DNA of 64,000 bases from Pseudomonas sp. Irchel s3h14 (GTDB lineage Bacteria > Pseudomonadota > Gammaproteobacteria > Pseudomonadales > Pseudomonadaceae): positions 1-64,000 of the forward strand of contig NZ_FYDJ01000007.1 in the NCBI RefSeq assembly GCF_900187425.1, given 5' to 3'. How positions within the stretch are numbered: position 1 is the stretch's first letter; every line of letters starts with the position of its first letter. Below, in pieces: positions 44,671 to 54,172 of this stretch. A program made the position numbers and the translations under genes. The notes under the pieces were generated by a model. That model did no database searches, was not told where the DNA came from, and saw only the letters and a list, made by a program, of their open reading frames with translations.

Positions 44671-46041
44671 ATGTTAGCTACGACCCATACAAAAACACAA
44701 AAGGGACAGTCGCTGAACGCTTTAATGTTTCGCAAACTAATGCCGATGTTAATCTTTGCTTACGTTATAAGCTTTCTAGACAGAACTAACATTTCACTTG
44801 CCAAAACACACATGGCAGTAGACTTGGGTATTTCCGCTGCCGCATACGGTTTTGGTGCAGGGCTCTTCTTCCTTACCTATGCACTCATGGAGGTACCCAG
44901 TAACTTGATCATGCACCGGGTAGGGGCCCGACTCTGGATCACCAGGATCATGATCACCTGGGGATTGTTATCTGCCGGTATGGCCTTCATTACCGATGAG
45001 ACTACGTTTTACATTGCCCGCGCGCTACTGGGCGCAGCTGAAGCCGGATTGTTCCCAGGTGTAATGCTCTATTTAACCTATTGGTTTGGTCGTGAGCAAA
45101 GGGCACGAGCCAGTGGCTATTTTCTAATCGGGGTTTGTCTCGCGAATATCATCAGCGGGCCGGTTGGCGGGCTGCTGTTAGAGATGGATGGAATCTGGGG
45201 TTGGCACGGCTGGCAGTGGCTGTTCTTCTTGGAGGGAATTCCAGCTGTTCTATTCTCCGTCGTGATTTGGCGAAAGCTTCCGGACGGCCCATCTACGGCA
45301 AGTTGGCTATCAAAGGAACAAGTCACTGAAGTAGAGCAAGTTCTGAAGAAAGAACATGATGAAGAAATCGCCTCCGGCAATGTAGGTCATTCTTTTAAGG
45401 GGGTTCTTAAAATCCCTCAGATTTGGCTTGCGATCGCGGTGTATTTCCTCCACCAAGTTAGTGTCTATTCGGTAATTTTCTTCTTGCCGGGCATCATTGG
45501 CACGTACGGAGGCTTATCATCGTTACAAATAGGATTGTTAAACTCAATCCCATGGATCGCAGCAGCACTCGGGGCAGCGTTTCTTCCAAGGTATGCAACT
45601 ACTCCGAAAATTTCACGCAAAATAATGTTCGGTGGGCTGCTCCTGATGTCGGCTGGATTGACCCTTGCGGCCTTTACCACTCCACTGATAGCTCTAATAG
45701 GATTCACTCTTACGGCATCGATGTTTTTCGTTGTTCAGCCTGTGATATTCCTCTTTGCCAGTTCAAGACTGGCGGGAGCAGGTATGGCGGCGGGTCTGGC
45801 GTTAGTGAATACCTTTGGTATTACTGGTGGTTTCTTCGGCCCTTCACTTCTGGGCTTCGTTGAACAAACTACTGGGAGCACGAAGAATGGGCTCATTATT
45901 GTAGCGGCTCTTTTAACGCTCGCGGCATTCCTGAGTCTGAAGCTACGTCAGGCACAAGAAACGATTACTACAAAAACGCGGGACAACATTGTATTGCCCC
46001 AGGCTGCGCCGTGTATTACTGATAATGCGAGGACAAAATGA
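44671..46041 (+). CDS. MFS transporter, anion:cation symporter family
   Basis: This 456-residue permease of the ACS type has FLDRTNISLAK in the first helix region, LGAAEAGLFPGVMLYLTYWF in helices 4-5 and a 12-helix plan. ACS members import hexuronates, tartrate, phthalate or similar organic acids with protons. It overlaps the UxaA-family gene by four bases (ATGA), so it should import the substrate of that pathway. Codon use looks more AT-rich than in the flanking genes. Confidence 0.9.
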   Translation: MLATTHTKTQKGQSLNALMFRKLMPMLIFAYVISFLDRTNISLAKTHMAVDLGISAAAYGFGAGLFFLTYALMEVPSNLIMHRVGARLWITRIMITWGLLSAGMAFITDETTFYIARALLGAAEAGLFPGVMLYLTYWFGREQRARASGYFLIGVCLANIISGPVGGLLLEMDGIWGWHGWQWLFFLEGIPAVLFSVVIWRKLPDGPSTASWLSKEQVTEVEQVLKKEHDEEIASGNVGHSFKGVLKIPQIWLAIAVYFLHQVSVYSVIFFLPGIIGTYGGLSSLQIGLLNSIPWIAAALGAAFLPRYATTPKISRKIMFGGLLLMSAGLTLAAFTTPLIALIGFTLTASMFFVVQPVIFLFASSRLAGAGMAAGLALVNTFGITGGFFGPSLLGFVEQTTGSTKNGLIIVAALLTLAAFLSLKLRQAQETITTKTRDNIVLPQAAPCITDNARTK

Positions 46042-47564
46042 AGAGTACATCCCTAGCACTTAAACTACATCCCGACGATAATGTTGCAATCGCACGCGCT
46101 TCGATACCTCAAGGAACCGTGGTTACGGAGTTCGGTAATATCGTGGTGCTCGCCGATGTGCCCGCAGCGCACAAAATCGCCCTTGCACACGTAAACCCAG
46201 GTGATCCTGTTCTACGTTATGGCCAGATCATTGGCTTTGCTACTAAACCCATTGAGCCAGGCGATTACGTGCATACGCACAATCTGGAGATGGCGACGTT
46301 CGAGCGAGACTACGCGTTCGGCGAGGATGCCAAAGTCGCGTCGCCTGCAGCCTCTCCTGTGACATTCCAAGGTTTCGTCCGCGCTGACGGGCGAGTAGCA
46401 ACTCGAAACTACATTGGTGTAGTGAGCACTGTGAACTGCTCCTCCACTGTTACCAAAATGGTGGTTGAACACTTCTCGCGAAACGGTGTGCTGGATGCTT
46501 ACCCAAACGTGGACGGTGTGGTGCCGATCACCCACAGCTTCGGTTGCTGCATAGAGCACAATGGCGAGGGGGTGAACCAACTGCGGCGCACGCTAGGCGG
46601 GTTCATCAAGCACGCCAACTTCGCTGGCGTGGTTGTCATCGGCCTTGGCTGTGAAGCCAATCAGATGGGTGCGCTGTTCATGGCCCAGGGCATTGAGACC
46701 GGCAAGCTTATCGCTCCCGTGGTCATCCAAGACGTTGGCGGAACCCGCAACGCAGCGGATGCCGCCATTGCCGCCGTGGAATCGATGCTGCCGGTTGCCA
46801 ACGAGTGCCGGCGCGAGCCGGTCTCGGCGCGGCACCTGACCGTGGCGCTCCAGTGCGGCGGTTCAGACGGATACTCGGGCATCACGGCCAACCCCGCCCT
46901 CGGTGTGGCTGTCGATATGCTCGTAGCGCAAGGTGGAACTGCCATCCTTAGCGAAACGCCGGAGATCTACGGCGCTGAACACCTGCTGACTCGTCGCGCT
47001 GCAACCCGTGAGGTTGGCCAAGGTATCGTCGACCTTATCAAATGGTGGGAAAGCTACGCAGACCGCGAAAAAGGCAGCATCGATAACAACCCCACACCTG
47101 GCAACAAGGCTGGCGGCCTGACGACCATTCTTGAAAAGTCTTTAGGCGCAGTTGCCAAAAGCGGCTCCTCCGCACTCATGGGGGTGTACCGTTACGCCGA
47201 GCCAATCACGGCCCGAGGCTTGGTGTTTATGGATGCACCTGGCTACGACCCGATGGGAGCCACTGGCCAAATCGCCAGCGGCGCAAACCTCGTTGCGTTC
47301 ACCACCGGACGCGGCTCGTGCTTTGGCGCCAAACCTGCTCCTTCGATCAAGCTTGCGACGAATACCAAAATGTACACTCGCATGAAGGATGATATGGACA
47401 TCAACTGCGGGGATGTCATGGATGGCGATGCCACCCTTGAATCGAAGGGTAAAGAGATTTTCGACATGCTCATACGAGTGGCTTCTGGAGAAAAATCTAA
47501 AAGCGAGGCGTTGGGCGTCGGCAATGAAGAAACAGTGCCTTGGATGATCGGCGCTCAGATGTAA
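46038..47564 (+). CDS. UxaA-family (altronate/galactarate type) dehydratase
   Basis: This 508-residue protein has an N-terminal SAF domain (about residues 10-90: PDDNVAIARASIPQGTVVTEFG) and a C-terminal dehydratase domain. Conserved parts are GFVRADGRVATRNYIGV, HSFGCC, LGCEANQM, QCGGSDGYSGITANPALG and FTTGRGSCFG, as in full-length altronate and galactarate dehydratases. It should remove water from an aldonic or aldaric acid. It is coupled to the ACS transporter and is last in the GntR-controlled operon. The exact substrate cannot be read from sequence. Confidence 0.88.
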   Translation: MKSTSLALKLHPDDNVAIARASIPQGTVVTEFGNIVVLADVPAAHKIALAHVNPGDPVLRYGQIIGFATKPIEPGDYVHTHNLEMATFERDYAFGEDAKVASPAASPVTFQGFVRADGRVATRNYIGVVSTVNCSSTVTKMVVEHFSRNGVLDAYPNVDGVVPITHSFGCCIEHNGEGVNQLRRTLGGFIKHANFAGVVVIGLGCEANQMGALFMAQGIETGKLIAPVVIQDVGGTRNAADAAIAAVESMLPVANECRREPVSARHLTVALQCGGSDGYSGITANPALGVAVDMLVAQGGTAILSETPEIYGAEHLLTRRAATREVGQGIVDLIKWWESYADREKGSIDNNPTPGNKAGGLTTILEKSLGAVAKSGSSALMGVYRYAEPITARGLVFMDAPGYDPMGATGQIASGANLVAFTTGRGSCFGAKPAPSIKLATNTKMYTRMKDDMDINCGDVMDGDATLESKGKEIFDMLIRVASGEKSKSEALGVGNEETVPWMIGAQM

Positions 47565-47573
47565 TGAGCGAAC

Positions 47574-47607
47574 AAAAAAGGCGTCCTGATATCAGGGCGC
47601 CTTTTTT
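47574..47607. terminator. Bidirectional terminator between uxaA-like and gntR
   Basis: AAAAAAGGCG and CGCCTTTTTT flank a CCTGATATCAGG core, giving a long stem usable from both convergent genes. Confidence 0.9.
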
Positions 47608-47624
47608 AAACCTTGTTGATGAGG

Positions 47625-48344
47625 TTAATCAACTTCGACAGGCTTGTGCGCATCGGCAACGATCAGCGCCCCTGTATTCAGGATAAACTCGGCAGCACTT
47701 TTGATGTCATCTTGCAGTGATTCACAGGCGGCAACGGAGTCACCCTTCTTTAAAGCATCAACCATCGCTGCGTGATGACTGGCTTGCACTCGCTGAACCA
47801 CACGCTCAGTGCCAGATCGTAGGTCATAGTTGATGATAGGCCCTATTCTCAGCCACAGGGACTCAACTATCTGGAGCAGGATGGGCATGTCCGCCTGATT
47901 ATAAATTGCGAAATGCAGTTCTTTGTTCAGCGTAATCAGCCGTGACTCATCGGGAGCGCCTTTTGCAAACTCTGCGCAAAATGCCTCGTGTATCTTTTCA
48001 ATCTCAGCCAGCGCCTGCGAATCAACAAGTTCCGCAGCACGAGCTGCAGCTTGCCCCTCCAGATTCAACCGGATACTGGTGATTTCCCGGAATTGGCTGA
48101 CTGTCAGTACAGGAACGCGAATATATCGATTAGCCGCCATTTCAAGCGCTTGCTCAGCGACCAACCTGTGAACAGCCTCTCGCACTGGCATGACGCTAAC
48201 ACCAAGAGCATCCGCTATAGATCTGAGCGAGAGCTTTTCCCCAGGCATAACGCGTCCGCTTATCAGCAGATCACGCAGCTGGGCATAAACGTCCGCACTG
48301 AGGGTCTGGCGGATCATGGGCGTTACGAGTGTGGATAGGTTCAT
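47625..48344 (-). CDS. GntR-family regulator with FCD domain
   Basis: This 239-residue regulator has a winged helix (about residues 15-80: LRDLLISGRVMPGEKLSLRSIADALGVSVMPVREAVHRL) and an all-helical FCD effector domain (about 90-220) of the FadR/VanR group. Metal-ligand-type residues are present in the FCD part (ELHFAIY, ASHHAAMVDAL). TGTGATCAC palindromes before its own gene, before the dehydrogenase/BKACE operon and before the neighbouring SDR define a likely regulon. Confidence 0.92.
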   Translation of the reverse strand: MNLSTLVTPMIRQTLSADVYAQLRDLLISGRVMPGEKLSLRSIADALGVSVMPVREAVHRLVAEQALEMAANRYIRVPVLTVSQFREITSIRLNLEGQAAARAAELVDSQALAEIEKIHEAFCAEFAKGAPDESRLITLNKELHFAIYNQADMPILLQIVESLWLRIGPIINYDLRSGTERVVQRVQASHHAAMVDALKKGDSVAACESLQDDIKSAAEFILNTGALIVADAHKPVEVD

Positions 48345-48394
48345 GGCGAGAATTATAGGCAGGTTCGATCAGCCAGCATAGGAAAATGAGACAA

Positions 48395-48406
48395 CTGTGA
48401 TCACGG
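48395..48406. promoter_or_regulatory. GntR-type operator in the gntR promoter
   Basis: CTGTGATCACGG matches the perfect palindrome at 42508 at eleven of twelve bases. It lies 51 bases upstream of the gntR ATG, so autoregulation is likely. Confidence 0.72.
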
Positions 48407-48515
48407 ATGTGCCGGTATAGAAAGTGACGGAATTCGGGAGAAACGAGCTCTCTAGCACACGCGCAATAATCGTCTCGCTACCAAGGTCGGTGGCGAGACG
48501 TGTAGGTCTGACTAA

Positions 48516-49304
48516 TCAAAGATACTCGACATTGCCGTCGATGCTGATCGCTTGTCCTGTCACATTGTTAGCAGCAGGAGAGCATAGAAATAAGGCCATT
48601 GCTGCCACGTCTTCGGGTGGAGTCATCCGGCGCAATGAGATTTTCTTCAATGTTTGTTGGCGCATCTCCGGCTCTGAAATGCCTAACTGTTTGGCGCGAT
48701 CACTGATGACGCGATCCTGGCGCGGGCCCTCGACGATGCCTGGCAGCAGTGCGTTGACTCGAATGTCTTTTTCGCCCAACTCGGCTGCCAATGACTTCAT
48801 AAGACCAACGATGGCCCACTTGGTCGCGGCGTATGGAGTCCGCCAGGCATAGCCTAAGCGCCCCGCGACCGATGAAATATGAATGATGTGTGCGTGTTCT
48901 GACTTCGTTAGGAGGGGGACAGCATGATGAGCGAAGCGATACTGCGCATTGAGATTGATGTCTACTGTCTGTTCCCATTCGGCATCACTAATTTTGTCGA
49001 TTCCGCCGGTCGGCCCTGCTATGCCTGCATTGTTGATAAGTACATCAAGCCCACCCACCCACTCCTGTTGTATCTCGAAGACTCGCTTAATTTGAGCAGA
49101 GTCGGAGACGTCGGCCAATGTGGCCAAAGCTTCAGGATAGCGCTCACGAAATTGTGTGATCGCCTGCTCACTTACATCACATACATGGACTCTTGCCCCA
49201 ATTTCGAGATATGCAGCCGCGATCGATTCTCCAATGCCTGATGCTCCACCGGAAATTAAAACCTTCAATCCGGTATAAGGTGTCAGCCGCTTCATCACGT
49301 TCAT
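48516..49304 (-). CDS. Short-chain dehydrogenase/reductase
   Basis: This 262-residue SDR has SGGASGIGE at residues 18-26, Asp43 for NAD preference, NNAG at 91-94 and catalytic Ser144, Tyr158 and Lys162 (YAATK). AGGAC lies 11 bases before the ATG at 49304; an internal ATG nine bases on is possible. A TGTGATCACA operator lies 84 bases upstream, which places it in the GntR regulon with the dehydrogenase/BKACE operon. It may oxidise or epimerise an intermediate of the same pathway. Confidence 0.9.
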   Translation of the reverse strand: MNVMKRLTPYTGLKVLISGGASGIGESIAAAYLEIGARVHVCDVSEQAITQFRERYPEALATLADVSDSAQIKRVFEIQQEWVGGLDVLINNAGIAGPTGGIDKISDAEWEQTVDINLNAQYRFAHHAVPLLTKSEHAHIIHISSVAGRLGYAWRTPYAATKWAIVGLMKSLAAELGEKDIRVNALLPGIVEGPRQDRVISDRAKQLGISEPEMRQQTLKKISLRRMTPPEDVAAMALFLCSPAANNVTGQAISIDGNVEYL

Positions 49305-49388
49305 AGCTAATGCGTCCTGTCTTATTTTTGTTCATGAGTTCTTTCTTGGCTACGGCTTCCGTAGACAAGAAAACTTCATTAAGTGATA

Positions 49389-49398
49389 TGTGATCACA
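49389..49398. promoter_or_regulatory. GntR-type operator of the SDR gene
   Basis: TGTGATCACA is the perfect core shared with the sites at 42509 and 48396. Confidence 0.7.
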
Positions 49399-49549
49399 GT
49401 TTATTTGTCAAGACAGGCTTGCCGCAGGTTTGCAGGTGAATTACCGGGGAGGGCGCAGACTCCTACCCCGGTTCAGCATTGCAATCTACGGCCCGATTAC
49501 TCTGCGAGTGGCAGCCGGCGGCGACTGCGCTTACCTCAGCACTACATCG

Positions 49550-50629
49550 TTATCGGATCTGGGCCATGGTCGGGTAATCCGTATAACCTCGCTCCTCACC
49601 CTGATAGAAGGTGGTCGGGTCTGCGTCATTCAATGCGACACCCTGTTCGAATCGCTCTACCAGATCCGGGTTGGCCAGGAACGCAGTGCCAAAGGACACC
49701 AGATCAGCATTTCCTTCTCTGAGGGACGTTTCTGCGCGTTCCGCGTCATAGCCCCCATTGGCGATGTAGGTGCCTGCGAAACGACGCTTCAGTTCTCTGA
49801 AGTCGAATGAACCCGCACCGACTTCTACTACGTGAATGTAGGCTAGCCCGTAGCGACTGAGCATTTTCGCTGCATAGTTGAAAGTCGCTTGGGGATCGCT
49901 GTCGCTCATGGAGAAGTAATTAAAAATCGGCGACAGGCGAACGCCCACGCGGCTAGCCCCGAATACTTCGATGACCGACTCCACAACCTCCTTAAGAAAC
50001 CGAGCGCGATTTTCTGCAGAGCCGCCGTATGAATCGGTTCGGGTGTTGGTGCCATCGCGCAGGAACTGATCGATCAAGTAACCGTTCGCGCCATGTATTT
50101 CCACACCGTCAAAACCTGCACGCTTCGCGTTTTCAGCACCTTGGCGAAAATCCGCGATCACGCCAGGAATTTCATGCAGACTCAGAGCCCGTGGCGACTC
50201 GTAAGGCTTCAATCCTTCAGGCGTGTAGAGCTCGCCATCAGCTTTGATCGCTGAGGGGGCTACCGGCAGCTGATTATCGAGCTGTACTAGGGAGTGTGAC
50301 AGGCGCCCAACGTGCCAGAGCTGGAGAAATATCCGTCCGCCCTCTGCATGCACGGCGTCGGTCACGTGTTTCCAGCCGGCGATTTGCTCGCTGGTGAAGA
50401 TGCCCGGTGTTCTCATGTAGCCTTTGCCTTGAGCCGAGACCTGGGAACCCTCAGTAATGATGAGGCCGGCGCTTGCACGTTGACGGTAATACTCGACTAC
50501 TGTGGAAGTTGGAACATCACCTTGGCCAGCCCGGCTTCGCGTCAGAGGCGCCATCACCATATGATTTTTCAAGGGTAGGTTGGCGATTTGAGCGGGGGAC
50601 AAAAGAAGGTTGAGATTGCTCGCTGTCAT
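49550..50629 (-). CDS. Old Yellow Enzyme family ene-reductase (NemA-like)
   Basis: This 359-residue flavin barrel has MVMAPLTRSRA, the active-site HGANGYLIDQFLRDGTN with an HxxN substrate-binding pair, and RTDSYGGSAENRARF. These are hallmarks of alkene reductases of the NemA/XenB type, which reduce activated C=C bonds and nitro compounds with NAD(P)H. Downstream of pirin on the same strand (72-base gap), it is probably co-transcribed and controlled by the divergent LysR. Confidence 0.93.
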   Translation of the reverse strand: MTASNLNLLLSPAQIANLPLKNHMVMAPLTRSRAGQGDVPTSTVVEYYRQRASAGLIITEGSQVSAQGKGYMRTPGIFTSEQIAGWKHVTDAVHAEGGRIFLQLWHVGRLSHSLVQLDNQLPVAPSAIKADGELYTPEGLKPYESPRALSLHEIPGVIADFRQGAENAKRAGFDGVEIHGANGYLIDQFLRDGTNTRTDSYGGSAENRARFLKEVVESVIEVFGASRVGVRLSPIFNYFSMSDSDPQATFNYAAKMLSRYGLAYIHVVEVGAGSFDFRELKRRFAGTYIANGGYDAERAETSLREGNADLVSFGTAFLANPDLVERFEQGVALNDADPTTFYQGEERGYTDYPTMAQIR

Positions 50630-50701
50630 GACGTGCCTCAGTATGATTTGGGGTGTTGGATAGTTGTCGTCGAGATGATTTTCACGCCGGGTTGAGCGGC
50701 G

Positions 50702-51541
50702 CTAGTTGAGCCGTCCTTGCTGGCGCAACCGTGTGCCAATCCGCTGTATTTCCGTTTCGCCCTGCGCCAGAGCTGCCTTGCTCGTGTGAACCGAGTAGTG
50801 ACCCGTTACCAGGTCGTACGGATGCTTTACCGCCGAGCCCATCACGAAAGAGCAATCGCCTTTCGCGATGAAGTTGATGCGGTGCTCTGACTCTTCGAAC
50901 ACGGCTAATTCGCCGGCATTGATCAACCCACCTGCGTCCAGACTTCCAGAACTCACAGCGAGCCAAGCAATGTTGTGACCGGATGGAGGGGTGTAATGCC
51001 AGTGCTCACCGCCTTTTAAACTCACGGCGAGATAGTTCATTTCACTCGGCACTTCAATCAGGCTTTGGGCTGCCCCGTAACGTCCCAGTAGTACCCGTGC
51101 TGGGCCCACTTGTGGAACTTGCGACGGATCAAGGTAGGTACTCATCGCGGGAGCGTTTTCAAGCGGCGGCGGCAATGCCACCCAGAGCTGGAATCCCTGT
51201 ATTGCGGACTCGCTTGCTAGCGTAGCGTCGTGCCACACCCCATTGCCGGCCTGCATCCACTCGACACCACCCGCGAGCAGTAAACCGGTCGCCCCAGTGG
51301 TGTCCTCATAAGAGACATCCCCTTTTGTCATGAAGGTAACCGTTGCGATTCCTGAGTGCGGATGCATGCCGAAACTCGACTTACTACCACTGGCGTTCAG
51401 GCTGAAAATGTCCAGGAAAATAAACGGTTTTAACAGCTCTCCTAGATCACCTGGACTCATAAGCCTCGTTATGGGGCCATGTGTGGTTCCTTCAGTACGA
51501 TGGACAATGGCGCGTGGTCGAACTACTACGGTGGCGGTCAT
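50702..51541 (-). CDS. Pirin-family bicupin protein
   Basis: This 279-residue protein has the pirin N-terminal cupin with metal ligands in FGMHPHSGIATVT (HxH) and later His and Glu residues (VEWMQAGNGVWHD), and a C-terminal pirin domain. Some bacterial pirins act as quercetin dioxygenases, others regulate metabolism. It is divergent from the LysR gene at 51780 and upstream of the Old Yellow Enzyme gene; such pairs commonly respond to electrophiles. Confidence 0.92.
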   Translation of the reverse strand: MTATVVVRPRAIVHRTEGTTHGPITRLMSPGDLGELLKPFIFLDIFSLNASGSKSSFGMHPHSGIATVTFMTKGDVSYEDTTGATGLLLAGGVEWMQAGNGVWHDATLASESAIQGFQLWVALPPPLENAPAMSTYLDPSQVPQVGPARVLLGRYGAAQSLIEVPSEMNYLAVSLKGGEHWHYTPPSGHNIAWLAVSSGSLDAGGLINAGELAVFEESEHRINFIAKGDCSFVMGSAVKHPYDLVTGHYSVHTSKAALAQGETEIQRIGTRLRQQGRLN

Positions 51542-51739
51542 ATGTTTTCTCTTTGTTCTCCCTTGCCGACAGACGATATCGTCGAGCGGAGTTCCGGCTG
51601 CCTGGACTGGATGGGGATTAACTCAGTGATGCCGAAAAGCCTTGACGGTCAGCCCGTAGGAGATTCCGGCAACTGAAGGTCAGCTGCAGCAATGACTGAA
51701 GGATATGCGTCTATTGATTGCTTTATTAGATGGCATAAT

Positions 51740-51756
51740 TGGATTGAACTGATCCA
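51740..51756. promoter_or_regulatory. LysR-type dyad between pirin and LysR genes
   Basis: TGGAT-TGAACTG-ATCCA is a 5-7-5 dyad with a T-N11-A type core, ending 23 bases before the LysR ATG. Confidence 0.6.
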
Positions 51757-51779
51757 TTTTTGGAGTGGGTGGTAGCAAG

Positions 51780-52697
51780 ATGATCGATCTGAATGACGTC
51801 GCATTGTTTGTAAAAGTGGTGCGCAGCGGTAGTTTCGCTGAGGCAGCACGGCAGCTTGGAATGCCCTCAAACACCTTAAGCCGGCGGGTTCAACAGCTTG
51901 AGGCTCAACTCGGTACGAGGCTGCTGCAGCGCTCCACGCGCAAGCTCACACTCACCCAGTCTGGCGAGGCTTTTCACGAGCGATGCTGTGGAGCCGTGGA
52001 TGGACTGATTGACGCTGGTGAGCAGCTGATGACAGGAAACCAAGAGCCGAGTGGCACCGTGCGCATTGCGGCAATGGCTGATTTTTTCGACTTCTTTCCT
52101 ATGGAGTGGGTAGCCGATTTTCTCGAGGCGCATCCACGGGTAGACGTCGACTTTGTGCTGAGTGATGCACGCGCCGATTTGATCGCTGATCGTATCGACA
52201 TTGCGTTTCGAGGCGGAGCGTTGCAAGACTCAGGATATGTCGGTCGCCAACTCCTTGGAGCTGGTAACGAAGGTCTGGTGGCCAGCCCGAATTACCTTAG
52301 AAAAAAAGGCGTACCTGATTCGCTTGGAGATTTGGTCAATCATGATTGTGTAACTTTTGGCCATCCTAGTGGCGTCACCACCTGGACTCTCCATGGGCCA
52401 AATGGTGCAGCGGAAGAAGTGCGGGTCACTAGCCGTTTCAATGGAAACACCGCCCAAGCTTTGCGCAAGGCGACGTTGGCCGGGCTAGGAATTGCCTTGC
52501 TGCCGCCCGCCATGACAAAGTCTGATCTTCAGACAGGGCGCCTTGTGTCTGTGCTGCCGCAGTACCATAGAACCGGATACGGCCTGCATGTGCTTTACCC
52601 AAGTCGGCAACATTTGCCGTTAGCTGTGTCTGCATTCATTGGGTTGGTGATGGAGAAACTGGAGGGACAAGAATTTCCTGCAACGGCTCTCTCCTGA
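51780..52697 (+). CDS. LysR-family regulator of the pirin/OYE unit
   Basis: This 305-residue regulator has a winged helix (GSFAEAARQLGMPSNTLSRRVQQLEAQLG in the first 50 residues) and an effector domain ending in LYPSRQHLPLAVSAFI. I place the start at the ATG at 51780, since the GTG at 51765 adds only five residues. It is divergent from pirin and the Old Yellow Enzyme gene, a frequent arrangement for redox-cycling or electrophile response. Confidence 0.9.
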   Translation: MIDLNDVALFVKVVRSGSFAEAARQLGMPSNTLSRRVQQLEAQLGTRLLQRSTRKLTLTQSGEAFHERCCGAVDGLIDAGEQLMTGNQEPSGTVRIAAMADFFDFFPMEWVADFLEAHPRVDVDFVLSDARADLIADRIDIAFRGGALQDSGYVGRQLLGAGNEGLVASPNYLRKKGVPDSLGDLVNHDCVTFGHPSGVTTWTLHGPNGAAEEVRVTSRFNGNTAQALRKATLAGLGIALLPPAMTKSDLQTGRLVSVLPQYHRTGYGLHVLYPSRQHLPLAVSAFIGLVMEKLEGQEFPATALS

Positions 52698-52728
52698 TCC
52701 ATGCATCCGTCAAGAGTATGGGATATGC

Positions 52729-52947
52729 CTAAGAATGACGCAGGCGCATGATGGCATCTGTGATGCCTTGAGCATTCTTGTCCAGCGTCTCCATCGCCCC
52801 GATTGCGTTAGCGGCTACATTCTCCGCTCCGTTATCAAGCGGCCACTTTGTCACCTCTTCATTGGCTGCGCGTATTGCGTGCTGGTTGTGTAGCCGCAGC
52901 GTGAGGGCGTCTGCTGTGGCTACATTCACTTGAGAGCTATCCGGCAT
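52729..52947 (-). CDS. Small conserved-looking hypothetical protein
   Basis: This 72-residue protein is mostly helical (LTLRLHNQHAIRAANEEV and ENVAANAIGAMETLDKNAQ). The ATG at 52947 has an AAGGAAG ribosome site seven bases upstream; the longer frame to 53052 has none. I do not recognise a family. Its placement beside an insertion-sequence remnant and the island repeat suggests cargo of the mobile region. Confidence 0.6.
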   Translation of the reverse strand: MPDSSQVNVATADALTLRLHNQHAIRAANEEVTKWPLDNGAENVAANAIGAMETLDKNAQGITDAIMRLRHS

Positions 52948-53055
52948 CGGAATCTTCCTTGATGATCTGGTGCGTAGGTAGTAGCTGATCTCTCGCCTGC
53001 CCGATCTCTTCCTGAATCTACCCGCAAGGGGATGGCCCATCGGTTCTGGCACGGC

Positions 53056-53552
53056 CTAGGGTATCAACCGCATCTCGCGTAGTTTGTCGAACACGTCGAA
53101 AAATGCCTGATCGCTCGACCAAGCCAGCGTCCATGCAACGACGCAGCAGTTCATTGAACAGCCAGCGAAAGAGATCGCTGTCCGAAAACGGCCATGTCTA
53201 TTTTTGGAAAAGGTCGAGTGGCTGGGGACTTCATCTTCAAGGCTTAACCGGCAGAACCAGCGATACGCCAGGTTCAAATGGGCCTCTGCGCACAACCGCC
53301 GCTCTGAGCGAATGCCGTAGCAATAGCCCACGATCAGCATGCGGATCATCAGTTCAGGATCAATCGACGGACGCCGATCGGGCTAAAGAAATCGGCGAGG
53401 TAATGGCGCAGGTCGCTCAGATCGAGACACCGATCAATGCTGCGCAGAAGGTGATTGGCGGGAATGTGATCTTGGAGGTTGAACGAGTAAAACAGCCGAT
53501 CCTGCCCACTCGATAACTGCCCCATCATGCTGCGTGCTTCCCTGCGGGCCAA
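53056..53552 (-). pseudogene. Truncated, frameshifted IS1182-like transposase
   Basis: The N-terminal part of a DUF772-type transposase is readable across two frames: QDRLFYSFNLQDHIPANHLL, then ELMIRMLIVGYCYGIRSERR and HSTFSKNRHGRF. One base is missing near 53380 (GGC-GTCCG where GGCCGTCCG would continue as GRPSIDPEL), and another near 53190. The copy stops after the MDAGL region, so the DDE core is lost. TGTTGAAAAAGTAG read on the minus strand near 53600 may be the element's end. It cannot transpose on its own. Confidence 0.8.
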
Positions 53553-53870
53553 TGCAGATATTTTGCCGCAGGCAAGATAGAGGAGCTACTTTTTCAACAC
53601 ATCGTTGCCGTTGAAGTTCGATTCCCGGTTTGCATGGGAAGTGTCAGCCCCTCCGATTTTGAGTTGTTCGGACAGAGCTAGCGCGACAATGCTAATTAAC
53701 TAATTGATTTTTAACGATTAATTCCTTTGGTGGAATACGAGTCTGTACGGAGGTGGTGTTGTTCGCTCATCGATTCCAGTGTTCACCGTTCCGCTGAAAG
53801 CTTCAGGCCGGTCTATCGAATCGCAGAGTGTCCGGTCGGAGCTATCCTCATCAATAGCCCACTTGGCCTT
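53553..53870. other. Gap between IS remnant and repeat B
   Basis: No gene is supported. It contains the presumed IS end near 53600, a T-loop-like GTTCGATTCC at 53630, and an AT-rich patch (53690-53730) with several TAATT words. Nothing here can be assigned further. Confidence 0.45.
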
Positions 53871-54172
53871 AGGCTGGGGGCATCCTTTTCAAACCATCCA
53901 AAGCATGCCCTCAGATGTGCCCCCAATGTAGCAATCCACTGGAAGTGAATGGAGCTCCATGGTTTGTGGAAAGGCAGAAATGATTAGCCGAACTGCCTGC
54001 CCGACGAAACCTAAAGACTCTCAGGGTCGCCAAAAAACATTTTGACTGGGCTCTAGGATGGTGTTTTAAGGCGGAAAAAATTCAAATGTGCCCCCAATTT
54101 TGCCCTCAGTGCATCAGGTTCGCGAGTGGCGATTTCCGGCAGAGCCAGATGGATTCAGATGGCTTTCAGTAG
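53871..54172. repeat. Island direct repeat, copy B
   Basis: It begins AGGCTGGGGGCATCC and includes the inner markers GGAGCTCCATGG, CCAAAAAACATTTTGAC (54030) and TGCCCCCAATTTTGCCCTCA (54089-54108). Copy C has the same markers at exactly +9670 bases each time, so there is no net insertion or deletion over at least 240 bases and only scattered base changes. It forms the left border of the defence module. Confidence 0.92.

Noticed and set aside
53626..53645. GTTCGATTCC near 53630 as the island's attR
   Set aside because: Only the ten T-loop bases match; the acceptor end of tRNA-Leu does not follow.
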